A stretch of DNA of 64,000 nucleotides from Gnetum montanum (lineage: Eukaryota; Streptophyta; Gnetopsida; Gnetales; Gnetaceae): contig MNCI01030517.1 in the NCBI GenBank assembly GCA_015680685.1, forward strand, positions 349,341 to 413,340. Reading direction: 5' to 3'. The notes beneath the pieces are model-generated. The model worked only from the letters and a program-made list of their open reading frames with translations, did not search any database and was not told the DNA's origin. The position numbers and the translations under genes are program-made. Positions 22,859 to 34,559 of the stretch are shown here, in pieces (positions within the stretch are counted from its first letter, which is position 1; each line of letters begins with the position of its first letter).

Positions 22859-23188
22859 TTTGCAAACTGTCCAATGTAAAAGAAGTGAATGCCAAAACAG
22901 CATATGACAACAAAAATTGATACGTATAAACTCCCTAAAATAAGAAGAGACAAAGAAGCCTTTGTTAAATCTTTATGAAATATACTTATAAACTTCAAGG
23001 TGAAATATGTAATATATACAGAAAATAATGCAAAGATGCATTATTTTCCAGCATCTACATAAATAAAACAAGTTAACTTCCATAAAATTTATATCCACTT
23101 CTAAGCTTGAAAAATATCTAAGCTATTTAGAACAAATTGATATATATATATAAGAATTACTTAAGGCACTCAATATTTAGAGATAGAA

Positions 23189-23215
23189 GGGGAAGGGGAA
23201 GGGGAAGGGAAAGGG
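23189..23215 (+). other. G-rich (GGGGAA)n tract, possible G-quadruplex
   Basis: Five G runs of three or four, separated by two or three A. This meets the usual four-run pattern for a G-quadruplex and is also a short microsatellite. Confidence 0.6.
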
Positions 23216-23399
23216 TGTTGAACCTAAAACAATTCGACTATACGTTGTTGCATGAACACAAAATTTTTTTGCAAGGATGTATGGATGCTTGAGGGATCTA
23301 TATGAATATGGATGTGGACTCATTGATAAACAAAATATACATAAAGTTTTGTTGCCCTTTGCAATAATAACATATATAAGAATATAATGAAAAATTTCT

Positions 23400-26270
23400 T
23401 ACAGGCAAGATGCATGGGTTATGCAACAGTTGAAGAGTTGATTTTAGAAAACATTAGAAAGCTGAAAAAATGCACACATGATCAGACATACATGGCCAGA
23501 AAAGGTGAAAAAGATTTCAAAGGAAGAGACAAGTTTAATTAAAAGAAAAATTCAAGACCTACTTTATTAAATAATTCTAAGTAACAAAATTAAGAGAAAC
23601 ATCAAAACCAAAGAAGTACAAATTTTAGAGGCCATTATAGAGAAAGACATTTTGGAAACCAAAATTCACAATTCCCACAAAGCAACTCCAATCCAAGACT
23701 ATAATTTTGCAAATTCTGTAACAAGAGAAACCATTCAATGGAGATGAAAAATAGCAATAAAGAAATCAAAATTCAAACCATACAAATTCAAATGAAGGAA
23801 AAGTATATTCAGCATCAAACTTCAACTTAATCAGGCAAGTTGAACCCAATAATTGGATTGCTAACAATGGTTGTTCCAATCACATGATTCCTTACAAAGA
23901 ACATTTCATTAAATTTTATCCAGTTAATGATCTTGAAAGAATCAAAATTGAAGATGGTAAATTCATTAACATTGAAAGCATTGGCAAAGTAGTGATAAAA
24001 CTTCATGATGGACATCCAATCAATATGCATGATCTTTTCTAGTACCATAGATAGCAAATTTACTACCTCCAATTGGCCAGATTTCCTAAAAAGGCAATGA
24101 TGTGGTTTTTCATGAAGATGAATGCATTATATCAAATGGAGATTTTGAAATAGTTAGAATACAATGAATTGAAAATAAAATTTTTGCCTTGAAGCATCAA
24201 ATTCAAAATCAGATTTTTGAAGAAAATTAGATTTCAAATGTCAACGAGGATCAAGAGACACATGAAAATTAGCAAGAAGACCACCAATCACAAGAAGACC
24301 ACTAGAAAATTATTTAAGACCAAAAGCAACAACAGAATGTCATCAGGAAAAATCAAAAATTTGATGAAACAAGATTATGGCATTGGAGGTTAGGACATGC
24401 ATCTTATCCTAACATTGAAAAACTGATAAAAAACAAAACTACAAAAGGAGAAACCATTAGAAATACACTAAATGAGGCATGTGAAGTATGTTTAAAAGGT
24501 AAATGAAAGACCTTATCTAATAACAGTCACATGGAGAAACATTAAATGCCCCTTGAATTATTACACATGGATCTTGTTTGATCAATGCCAACTATAGCAC
24601 TTGGAGGTGGAAGATTTTTTAATGTTATTATTGATAATTGCACCAGATTTACTTCGACTTATATTCTTAATTTAAAAAAATTAGGCTCTTGGTACTTTCT
24701 AGAATTTTCATAAGCTAATGGAAAACAGATTTGGCCTTAAAATCAAGCAATTAGATCAGACAAGAAACGAGACTTTATTTCTCAAGAATTTGAAGATTAT
24801 TATAACAATAATAGAATCCACAAACAAATTACAAATGGTCAAGTACCTCAAAGTAATGGAATAGCTAGAAAGAAGAATGGAATGATACAAGAAATGAGTA
24901 GAGGCTTGTTGAAACATGCATGTTTGCCAAATTACCCTTAGAGCCAACTGATACACATAGCTACTTACATTCTTAATAGGTTAATCACTACATCAAGCAA
25001 GGACAAAACAGCTTTTAAATTGCTCTACAAGAGAATTCCTAACTTGAAATGCATGAAAGTGTTTGGATTTGTGCCATGTAAAAATTCCAAACCAATTACT
25101 TGACAAGTTTGAGGACAAAAGTGTTAAATGCATATTTTAAGGGTATGATAACAAAACCAGCAAGTATAAATGTTACAATCAAATTGAAAAAATTTGTTAC
25201 TAAACTAGGGATGTCAGATTTGTTGAGCACAAGATAGAAATTAAGGAAATCCAACAAGCAAAAAAATTGGAGAGTTCTTACCATCCAAAATTATGTCAAT
25301 AAAAATCATCCTAAACAAAAAATTCTAGACAACAATTATGATAGAAGATATAAAAGATCACAAGCCATAAGTCATATCACTTATTTAGCACTTGGTCATG
25401 AACCTAAAATTGCTGATGAAGCTTTGAAGGATCAAGTTTGGCAACAAGTAATGTAGGAGTGTAATGCCATTATAAAAAATGAAACATGGAATTTGGTAGA
25501 TAAACCAAAAGGCGAAAAGATTATTAACTACAAGTGGAATTTCAAAGAAAACTACAATGAGAAATGTGAATTTTTTACATACAAAGCAAGACTAGTTATA
25601 AAATGTTTTATGCAACAGAAACATATTGATTGGAAACCATCAAATGCATAATGTCTCTAGCAGCCCATAGAGATCTTAAATTGCATCAAATGAATATAAA
25701 TTTAGCATCTCCAAATGGCAATAGAGAAGATGATATGTATATTTGTCAACCAGTAGGCTTCATTCAGAAAGATACAAAACCAAAGTTTGTAAACTAAGAA
25801 AGGCACTTTGTTAAAAAAAGCACATAGAGCTTAGTTTCAAAGAATCAAAGATTTTCTAATTAAGAAAAATTACAAGTCATGTCCATTTGAGTCCACATTA
25901 CATCATAAGCATGATAGAAAAAATTTAGTCATGATTTCATTTTATGTAGATGATCTAGTTTTCAAAAGAACATTTACTTCACAAGAGATCCAAACATCTT
26001 GACAACAAATACTATTCCCTCAACCAAGAATTCAAGGAAGGAGTAGTCAAGACAAAGGATGTGTAGACAAGTGAATAATTGGCAGATCTTGTGACCAAAA
26101 TCCTATAGCCTTGTAGAATTAAATTCTTGAACAACAAGACTAGGATGACAAGGATGAATGAAGATGATGATTCACAAGTGAAGACAAATCAAATGACTCC
26201 AACCAACACAAATTTAACACTAAAGTAGAGAACATCGATCATAGTGTGAAATTCTCATTGCCACACATAG
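23400..26270 (+). pseudogene. pol: Decayed Ty1/copia retrotransposon
   Basis: A plus-strand copia polyprotein in the order gag, protease, integrase, RT, RNase H. The zinc knuckle CKFCNKRNHSMEM is near 23706. Protease shows DNGCSNHM-like NNGCSNHMIP near 23860. The pre-integrase block gives LWHWRLGHASYPNIEK (about 24376) and CEVCLKGK. Integrase has LLHMDLV, IIDNCTRFTS and QSNGIARKKNGM. RT has LKLHQMNINLASPNGN and FYVDDL (25940-25957). After this box there is a deletion, and only the RNase H tail (ELADLVTKIL-like, about 26075) remains. Many stops occur. The gag N-terminus is missing. The region 26270-26560 may hold its 3' LTR, but this is unproven. It lies antisense to the host gene. Confidence 0.7.
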
Positions 26271-28029
26271 GGAACATTAGTTAGGAATTAGTTGACTTTG
26301 AAAATAGGAATAAAGCCTTGTAATATTAATGTTTTATCTATAAATCAGGAAGCCCAAAAGTCATCACCTATTAAGTTATTAAAAATATTTTCAAGGGCAG
26401 CCATCATGTAAAAGGGAACGCAAACCCCACACCCCTCTTTTTTTTTTTTTTAAAGGCCATTAGAGTTCCCTTATTTGAGCTCCATTCCATGGGAAAAAAC
26501 TTTCTAGGTCAAATTTATATATTGACAAGCATAAGTCACTTGAAATATACTTAAATTGTAGTTATGAGGCTATTAATTTGGTCTGTTAAGTTGCAAATTT
26601 CTTGTTCTATATTGCATTATTGTTAGCACATTAAGCATGATTAGCACATTGAAACACAATTTAAAGCACAATGAAATAGAAAATCATTATTTCCAAATAC
26701 AACGATATTTTGAATTAAATTATAATTATGAAATTCTCCCTTGTTCATATTCATCAACTATGTATCCTTGATAAAAATTACTTCGTCCATAAAAATTCAA
26801 TCAAATTTGAAAAGCTTCTGCTACTGTCAATTTGATAGCTTATAGCTTTAGTATCAAAATATAGCACCAAACATGTTGCACTTGTAGTTGTATTTATCAT
26901 TTTTTCAACTATATGGAAGGGAAGAGATCAACAGTAATAATTTCACCTCATCATCCAAAAATTTCTTTAAAGATTTTAGCTATTTAAAATAAATGTTGAG
27001 ATTAGAAAGATGTTAGGCCACTATGTCACTCTCCTTCATCTTTAACTTAAACAATATCCACATTTGAAAAACTTTACTAGGTCTTAATTGTTGTTCATAT
27101 AACTTGATTAGCATCTTCTACAAGCCCTTTACTATAGTATTATCAACCAGACTATACAAAGTTTTTTTAGATGGTTTTGTCATGTGTAGGAAAGACCAAG
27201 TCATACCTATTAGAAAAGGTTGATTAATTGAAGTAAAGGGGAAACCCCAAAAAAGGAAAAAACAAAACAAACCAAAAAAATAAAAGAGAAGAAAAAAGGA
27301 AAAGAAGAAGAGGAATAGTAGGAAGAATAATGTAAGAATAAAGAAGGATATCCAAATTTTTGAAATTAATATTAATTTGGCTCTTAACAAAGGTGAATTA
27401 TGGGAAAAACCAGCTCCATGTAATTCAAATAAAGCTAGGATGATGATGATATTATAAAGGTACAAAACATATTTATGCCATTTAATTAAAGACTCAAATG
27501 TATTGATGTTAAAATTCAAAACGCTTTGACCTTACTAAAATTAACATTTAAGTATTAATGCTTAAATTTTAATCAACACTTTAATCTATTAATTTTTCTA
27601 TAGTTTTGATTAAGTATGACTTTTTAGAAACTTAACATGTGGTATGCTTATGCCCATTTTAATGATCACAACATACTTTGAATGTAAAAATTAGGATTTT
27701 AACAATAAAAATATTTTAATCCTTACTTAATAAATAAGGGTCATTACATAGAGGTGTAATGCTTATCTCACTAGGTTCATTATCTCTTGGCCTAGTGTTA
27801 TGATGTTATTTATTTACTGTGACAAACTCTAACAAACTAACAGTTGGCCAATAGGCCAAAAAGATGCATCCATTAATTTATTTTTCACATCTCTTTATTT
27901 ATAATTTTCTATTAAATATTTTAACACGTTGAGATGGATTTGGATTTGGATTTAACATCATCATAAATTATCTCTCAACATCAGTTCTCATAGGTACCCT
28001 AAACTATGAACTCGATGTCTACAGGTCAA
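26271..28029. other. Region without recognised genes
   Basis: AT-rich sequence with a T run at 26434 and an A-rich purine block at 27235-27330. The block produces a long hydrophobic frame on the other strand that I do not regard as a gene. Confidence 0.3.
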
Positions 28030-28393
28030 CTTTCATTTAGAAGTTATGACCTTTATTGTGAATACGTTCTCTTGTCATTTTTGTAAGTTGTGAGTTAATC
28101 TCATAATTACTCTCCTTCTTGTTCATTGATTCACATAGCGCATCATAGGTTTGCATTAACAGCTCTTTCTTATGCTTCCTTTTTAATGCTACTTATTCTA
28201 GTAACGTTCACAAATTATATTACTCATGAAGCGATGCATGTTCACAAGTCACCATGTATCTCCATTGGTCACCTTCCATGAGTTGTTAAATGTAAGACTA
28301 ATAACTCTGCATTGTTTCATGAGTCCATATTCTTACAATGACCCCTAATTCTTAATAAAATGGTTGCCTTTTTCAAATTCACAATTGCACCTC
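28030..28393 (-). pseudogene. Decayed coiled-coil ORF, unknown family
   Basis: Read from a good acceptor (GTCACAG) at 28393, one frame stays coherent to about 28030 except for stops that are all explicable as CAA, CAG or CGA decay. Pieces are RIWTHETMQSY, QLMEGDQWRYMVTCEHASLHE and ALKRKHKKELLMQTYDALC. The content is helical and charged. It could be a further exon of the host gene or part of a transposon ORF. Phase 0 at the acceptor does not fit the phase-1 donor at 28769, which argues against direct splicing to it. Confidence 0.3.
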
Positions 28394-28768
28394 CTGTGAC
28401 TAAAACTCTAAACATTCTGTGCATATTTTTCATACATATCTTTCTTAATCACTCACCAATGGTGATTCCCTTGATTAAATTATGTGCAATAAACTAGACC
28501 CATTTTTTTAAAAAATAAAACTCTTGCTAACCCAAACAAAATTGAAATTGTGCAGTCTAAAATAACATTTTTGACTATTTATTTTGGCACTTTCCTTCTT
28601 TTAATATTTATCTGCATACATGATATGATGATGCATAAACCAAGCCTGGCAATAAAAATATATGTAAAATGCTAATGGGATAAACTAGATTGCATTTTCA
28701 AAAAATATATCAACATCATATAAAAATAAGTAATTAATGTAATAGATAGTAAAATGACCTAAACCTAC

Positions 28769-31705
28769 CATGCTTATGCCCTTTTCTTTTCTTTGGTTGC
28801 TCTTGAACTTCTACAACCTACAAAATTGACATTTATGAATTACGTCAAAGGTGATGGCATTGTAATAACTCATTCATGACTTGCATATTGTAGGTCAAAA
28901 ATTGAATCCCAAAAGGTTATACTAAGACATTAAAACAAATTGGGGTTTTAAAAAAATTTTAAGGACTGAATTCTATCCAATAAGTGCATAGAATCTAAAT
29001 GTGAATGTACCAAAGAAGATCAATTTCAGTTTCATAATCAAGAGTAAACAAACAGGAAAAAATCATGTATTAAATTTACTTACTTCATCATCACTTACAT
29101 TTACAATTGAATCCTATGGAACATAATTGAAGAAAATTAGGCAAAATGGTAGAATGCAAAATAAACCCAAAAAATTATTAATAAAAAAAAAAAAACTTAT
29201 GGCACATTGAATTTCTTAGTTGACGTGTCTATGTTTTGCTTTCCTCTCGCTGAAATTTAAATTTATCAAAAATTAAGAGATATTAATAACATTTTTCTTG
29301 AAAATGTTATTAAATAAAAGGGTACCAAATTTCATGAATTCTATTGCGAGGAAAAACATGTCAACCTTTTGTTCTAGCAATCTTCTGCCTTTGTGATCAA
29401 TGGTTTAGAAAAGAAAAAAAAAGAACAAAGTATCTCAAGGAAATGCAAGCTAAGTTATGCACATGATCACAAAAAATCAAGGAAACTTAATTGGAAACCC
29501 TTTTTTCTGGGTGAGCATTCTAAGATTTAAGACTTAGCAATCAAAGTCTATTTGTAAAAATGATTAATAAACCTCAATGCAGCATAGAATTCATAGTTAT
29601 CATTAAATAAAACTTATGACAAATTATATTTGAATTCTTGGATAGAGCATTGAAGATGCATTCCAATTTTATGCTAATATTTAAAGAAAAATAGCATTGC
29701 ATCTTGTACCCTACTATTATATCTTAATGGATGAATTAGGGAAATGCAGGTAAATATATGGGATGAAATGACCATGCTTTGAAATAAGGTTATCTCCACA
29801 CACATCTCCCATTTTTTGCAAATAACTTGGCTTTGATAAATTGGCAGAAAGTTATAAACCATATTGCAAAATTAAATGGGTTTTTGTAGATAATCAATAA
29901 TAGAAAATTAATGGTAAGAATGTTGCCATACACAAAAGGAATAGACATAGGTGAACATTAAGGAATGTTCAATAAATTTCTGAATCAACAAGGATATGAT
30001 CTCTGTTACCAATTCATTGAATTTAGAGTTGTGATTAATAATGGAGTTGAGAACTAGATAATAAAGTAGGTACTCCAAGCTAGATTGGATTCTCAGATTA
30101 TGTCAAAGAAGACCTCTACATATTTATGAAGAGACTAGTATTGTTATATTACTCATAGGTAGTACAAAATTTTACATATGCACTTGCACTTTGCAATTAT
30201 TTAATTGGCTCAATATTAAAGTATGCATGATTGGAATTAACCCTTGCATAAATAATGGAATCATCAGTTCCATGATGACTGTCTACTAACCAATGGAAAC
30301 TTTATGTGAATGCTATGTTAGACTCATATTGCTTTGCTTTTAGTGATAGACTAACTTGAAGTTAGATGCATAATAATGTACATTCTACAGGACAAGACAT
30401 TACAGGCCATCATTTGGAGTGATGGTAAGGTGCTCATTTCTCAAGTTGTAAGTCATGGGTTTGAACCTAGGCACAACCACTAGAAAAGAGCTTAAGGTAC
30501 TCATTTTTAGGCCATAAGTCATGGGTTTGAACCTAAACACAACCACTAGAAAAGAGGGTACACTTTCACCCATCGACCAGTCTTCCCAAGACTCTACCTA
30601 GTAGGACAAGCATTAAGCCTCCAGGTGATGACTCCCTATAGATAATCTATTCATATGAAAATTGAATAAATAATAATTCCTCAATGAAAAACAAAAGTAC
30701 AATATGCAAATGTCGACTATAACTGATTGAGTCAATTAAATTGTTTACATAAGAAAGTGCTTGGTAATGAGATGAATATAGTTGTATTTATGTCAGATCA
30801 TGTCACGAATGATTGCTGCTCAATCTTTTAAATTTCATACCAAACATTGAAATTATGCAATATTTATGTTTATATTTAAACATTTTCAAATTACTGTGAT
30901 GGAAAGCAAGCAAGAAGATAAAACATAATAAATAATTACCTTTTCCTCTAATTTATTTACATATGAAGCTATGCTAGTTTGCACAAGAAGTCCTTTTGAC
31001 AATGAAGGTGGTTGAGCATTGGCATTTGCCTTATTGCTTTTCCCTTTTTGAGAACCAGTATTTGCATCCTTTATAGGTTGGTCTTTAGCAAAAGACTACT
31101 CTATATGAGCATTAATTAAATGAATCATGTACCTCAAGATATTAATAGAAAATTTTTCACAATATCAAAAAAAAAAACAAAAAAAAAAACAAAAAACAAT
31201 CTAACTATCATAGCATACATTTCACAAGCACTCACCAATGCTAGTTACAAGATTTTGATCAACATTTTGTCCTTTTGAAAAAGGTGTCTCTTCTGAATCT
31301 GATGAACTTTAAGCACTCTTTGTGTTGTTAGTGTCATTTTTAGAAGGAGATTCAACAAATCTGTACATGCAAGAAAATTTCAAATTGATATTTCATAGGA
31401 AATCTAAAAGTTTCTTATGTTAGAGTACTGATATTATTCGTGTCATACAACCTTACTTGAAGACTTTTCCTGCTCTCCTTCTAGATGTCCATGTTGGTGT
31501 TGGTGTTGGTGGTACATTTGTTTTTAGTTCAATGTTCTACTTATTAGTAATCTTAAAGCATGATGTGAAGCTTCTACTTACATGAGGCACATGTATCTTG
31601 CTATCAGAGTCAATATCCATATAATCCAATTCCTTTGCATATAACTTTCTTCTAGAAATATTTTCAATGTTAACATCTTTGTCAGCTCCAACTTTAAATG
31701 TCAAC
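28769..31705 (-). CDS. Host gene fragment, six phase-consistent exons
   Basis: Six minus-strand exons: 31582-about 31705, 31457-31536, 31236-31360, 30940-31100, 29084-29113 and 28769-28817. Each junction has GT..AG ends and the codon phases fit at all five joins. The product is hydrophilic and nuclear-looking: ENISRRKLYAKELDYMDID, then PPTPTPTWTSRRRAGKVFK, a Ser/Lys-rich part, a 10-codon exon DSIVNVSDDE, and QEQPKKRKGHKH, a likely nuclear localisation signal. Two in-frame stops (one TAA in the third exon, one TAG at the start of the fourth) look like CAA and CAG decay. The gene may therefore be a pseudogene, or the stop-bearing exons may be skipped. The 5' side is cut at about 31705 by an LTR. 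I do not recognise the family. Confidence 0.55.
30405..30640 (+). repeat. tRNA-derived SINE with internal duplication
   Basis: An A-box-like stretch (GATGGTAAGGTGCTC, 30421) is followed by a B box GGTTTGAACC at 30458-30467. A second copy of the B box lies at 30524-30533, exactly 66 bases on. The 66-base unit 30430-30495 is repeated at 30496-30561. The tail contains TAGTAGGACAAGC and GGTGATGACTCCC. It lies in an intron of the minus-strand gene. Element ends are approximate. Confidence 0.6.
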
Positions 31706-32572
31706 ATCTACACCCAACCATATGAATCACAAGCATTCACGTATGATCTAGTCAAATTTTGTAGACCTTAAGTTCCTAAGTACACTAGTTCTAGGACGTG
31801 AAATCTAATCGAGATGATTGTTGTCATCTCAACTAAACTTGTGAAGCTTAATTGTATGGTTAAGTGTAATTGAGGCACATGATTTTTATTATTTTATATA
31901 TTTTTGATCCATGATTAAAAATAGGTTGAAACTCAATTTAACTAATCTAATTGCTAATTGATAACTAACTATCCTAATATAAGTATCTAATCCCACTTTC
32001 CGTGCACATCTTGAACACATATAACATTGCTAAGTTACCAAATGTCAAGCGTTCCTAGGATTACCAAGCATCATACGCATGCTTGAAGTGGTCATACTTG
32101 TGTGCTTAATTAATTGCTATTTAATCTAGCTAGCTTACTTTAGCTTAATCATTGGAAACAATAAATGAAATTGCATAGAACATTAAATATATGAATAAAA
32201 TATTTAAGCTAGCCAAGGTGCTACAAGGTTTGATTAGAAAGCTCATCTTTATTGTTGAACACTGATGTGCTCAGGTACAACAATGCTCAAATAAAGATCC
32301 ATACACTCAATGACTCCTATTGTGGGAACTTTGGAAAATATTCCATCTACTATGGGCACTTTGGAAAATATTCTAACTCTGGAGAGAAGAAACTACAAGA
32401 TCTCTACTATGCTATGGCAAAACTACTGCCCAAATTGTATGCCCAAGCACTATATTTATAGGTCAACACACATCTCGTGATATCGAGTATCTGACATCAC
32501 TTTCTGGGCCTTGATATCTGATATTTTATATTGAGGCTCTGATATCAGAGCTAACAAAAATGCACTTCATCA
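31705..32572 (-). repeat. 3' LTR of the outer element
   Basis: Aligns along its length with 59958-60825. On the minus strand it begins TGATGAAGTGC. It holds GATATC-type palindromes (32474-32550) and an intact TATA box at 32451-32460. The left edge is eroded: similarity to the other copy fails before CTACACCC at 31708, and host exon codons seem to begin at once. Confidence 0.75.
32451..32460 (-). promoter_or_regulatory. TATA box of the outer LTR
   Basis: TATAAATATA on the minus strand, about 115 bases from the LTR start. The other LTR copy has a damaged version near 60690-60699. Confidence 0.6.
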
Positions 32573-34559
32573 TACCTCCATGACTAAATGAAAACTCGTC
32601 CTCAAGTAAACAAAAGGAGGAAAAAGTCCATTACAAAATATTGGGAAGGTATGGGATTATTCATAGACATGCAAATTAACTCAGATGAAACAAACAAATT
32701 CTAAGTGCCTAAGTGTATGGATTTACAATGTTTTACAAAATTAAGTGTTCATGATAATAGAATTGAACACCCTGGTCAAAACTAACATGCAACTCCTTTG
32801 GTAGTTGAAGAGTGAGGGAGAAGATTCAATGATCATGAATGATCCTTAGCGCATTCTTCTATTGCTTCTTCTTTAGTGAAGAAAGTTTTGCTTCTAGTCT
32901 AGTCCACGCTTCCCACTACAACCATAACAAAATTGTAGATTAGTGTACAACATGTAACATATAGCTTTTTAGGTACCTTATCTCATCGGTAGTTAGAGTT
33001 GACTAGGTTGTGATTATGGTGGATTGATTCTTTTAATAGTGTTAGTGGGAAGGATAAAAAATGTGGTGAAATGGATAAGTAGTCCATTATTAAACTTTGA
33101 AAAGTCCAAATGTGGTGAAATACTTAAAGAGTGTTAAATAAATCACAACAATAATAAAAATATTTTACTGAAAAACATTGTGAAGATGAACACAATTGGA
33201 TGTCATTGATGGGGCACACAAAGAGATTTGATTGTGAGAATGTCTAAGGGTAAAGAACTTAACTAATCCAACCAAAAGGTATGCAAGTGGGTCCTTCCCA
33301 ACATAGGCACATGCCCTTGTTGCCCTTGCGTAACCTCAGACGAAGGAGACTATGCGCCCCATGGGTGATTAATGGTTACGAAAAGTCAAGCATGAAAACT
33401 TAGAAGAAACTACCTAAGAATTTCGACATATCAAACTAGAACATCGAATAAAAACATGAACATTGACAATGAAGTGAGGCATGAAAAGCATAGATGGATG
33501 TGAGAGAGAGTGAAATGGAGTTTCTGATTAAGGTTACATAAAGTCCCTTGTAAATTTTGTGGTTAAATGACCTAATAAAAATCCATCCTTAGTCCAGACC
33601 AAAACCAATCACGTTCCATAACTTTGCATCACCACTCTAAGATTGGTTCACCTCCTTGAGACATAAGAGTGCTCACAAAGAACAACTACCATTCCTTATT
33701 TTAAGAAGAAAAGAGAAGTAGGAAGTGAGAGAGGGCCTTAGTTAGAGGACACCTTCAGGCATGGGTAACATGTCTTACAAGCCTCATAACTAGTGCTTAT
33801 AGCCCATTTGTTTTGTTTAAGGGTGTGCTTTAAATTCCCATCATTGTTTTTTTTTTTGGAACCACACCATGCAAAGACTTATTTAACTTCCTATTACTGG
33901 TCAACATGGAACAACAAGTAATCCATGAAAACACACATGCATCCAAGTAACCAGAAAGGCACAAAGAGCACTGAGTGCCCTTGAAGTCACACATTGTTCA
34001 AACCTTTGAATTCTTCCCAATTCTAGAAACTACCAAGGTTATAAATTTGTTAAGGTTTTATTAATGAAAAAGGAACCCCATTCTTCCAGAACAAGGAACA
34101 CTAAAGAGTTTGTGTTTGGGTGGATATCGTGGACTCACTGCCTATTTCATAAAAAAGAAACCATGTCCTAGTTATTAGTAACAAAATTCAAAGCTAGAAT
34201 CCAAACACCAACAACCAAATAACTTGATAGCACATGCCCACATCAAACAAACCACATTGTACTGAGTTGGTAATAAGTCATGTTATTATTCAAACACAAT
34301 AAGAAAATCACATGAAAGAAAAGAAAATATACAAGAAATTGTAAAACATTCAAGAAAAATAAAACATACTAATGATGTTGTAAAACAAAAATTGGAAAAA
34401 ATTAATAATGTAAAAACAAAAAGGTATAAGATAAAGAAGGTGTAAAATAAAAAGTTGTAAAAAATAACAAGGTGTAAAACAAAAATATTAATATGGATGG
34501 GCATCTCCTCCATGACTAAGTTGAAAGGAGGAGATTCAAAAGAGTAAGCATGGTTGTCC
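32573..34559 (-). other. 3' non-coding region of the outer element
   Basis: Between integrase and the 3' LTR. On the minus strand the last 60 bases include CTTGAGGACGAG and a modest purine stretch ATGGAGGTA directly before the LTR, a candidate polypurine tract. An array of degenerate GTAAAACAAAAA units lies at about 34330-34500. No further gene was seen. Confidence 0.45.

Noticed and set aside
22466-22998. Frames crossing the N gap
   Set aside because: Most of each frame is unknown sequence.
27118-27519. 133-residue hydrophobic minus-strand frame resembling a membrane protein
   Set aside because: Its centre is the complement of an A-rich purine block; no splice or start evidence and no recognisable family.
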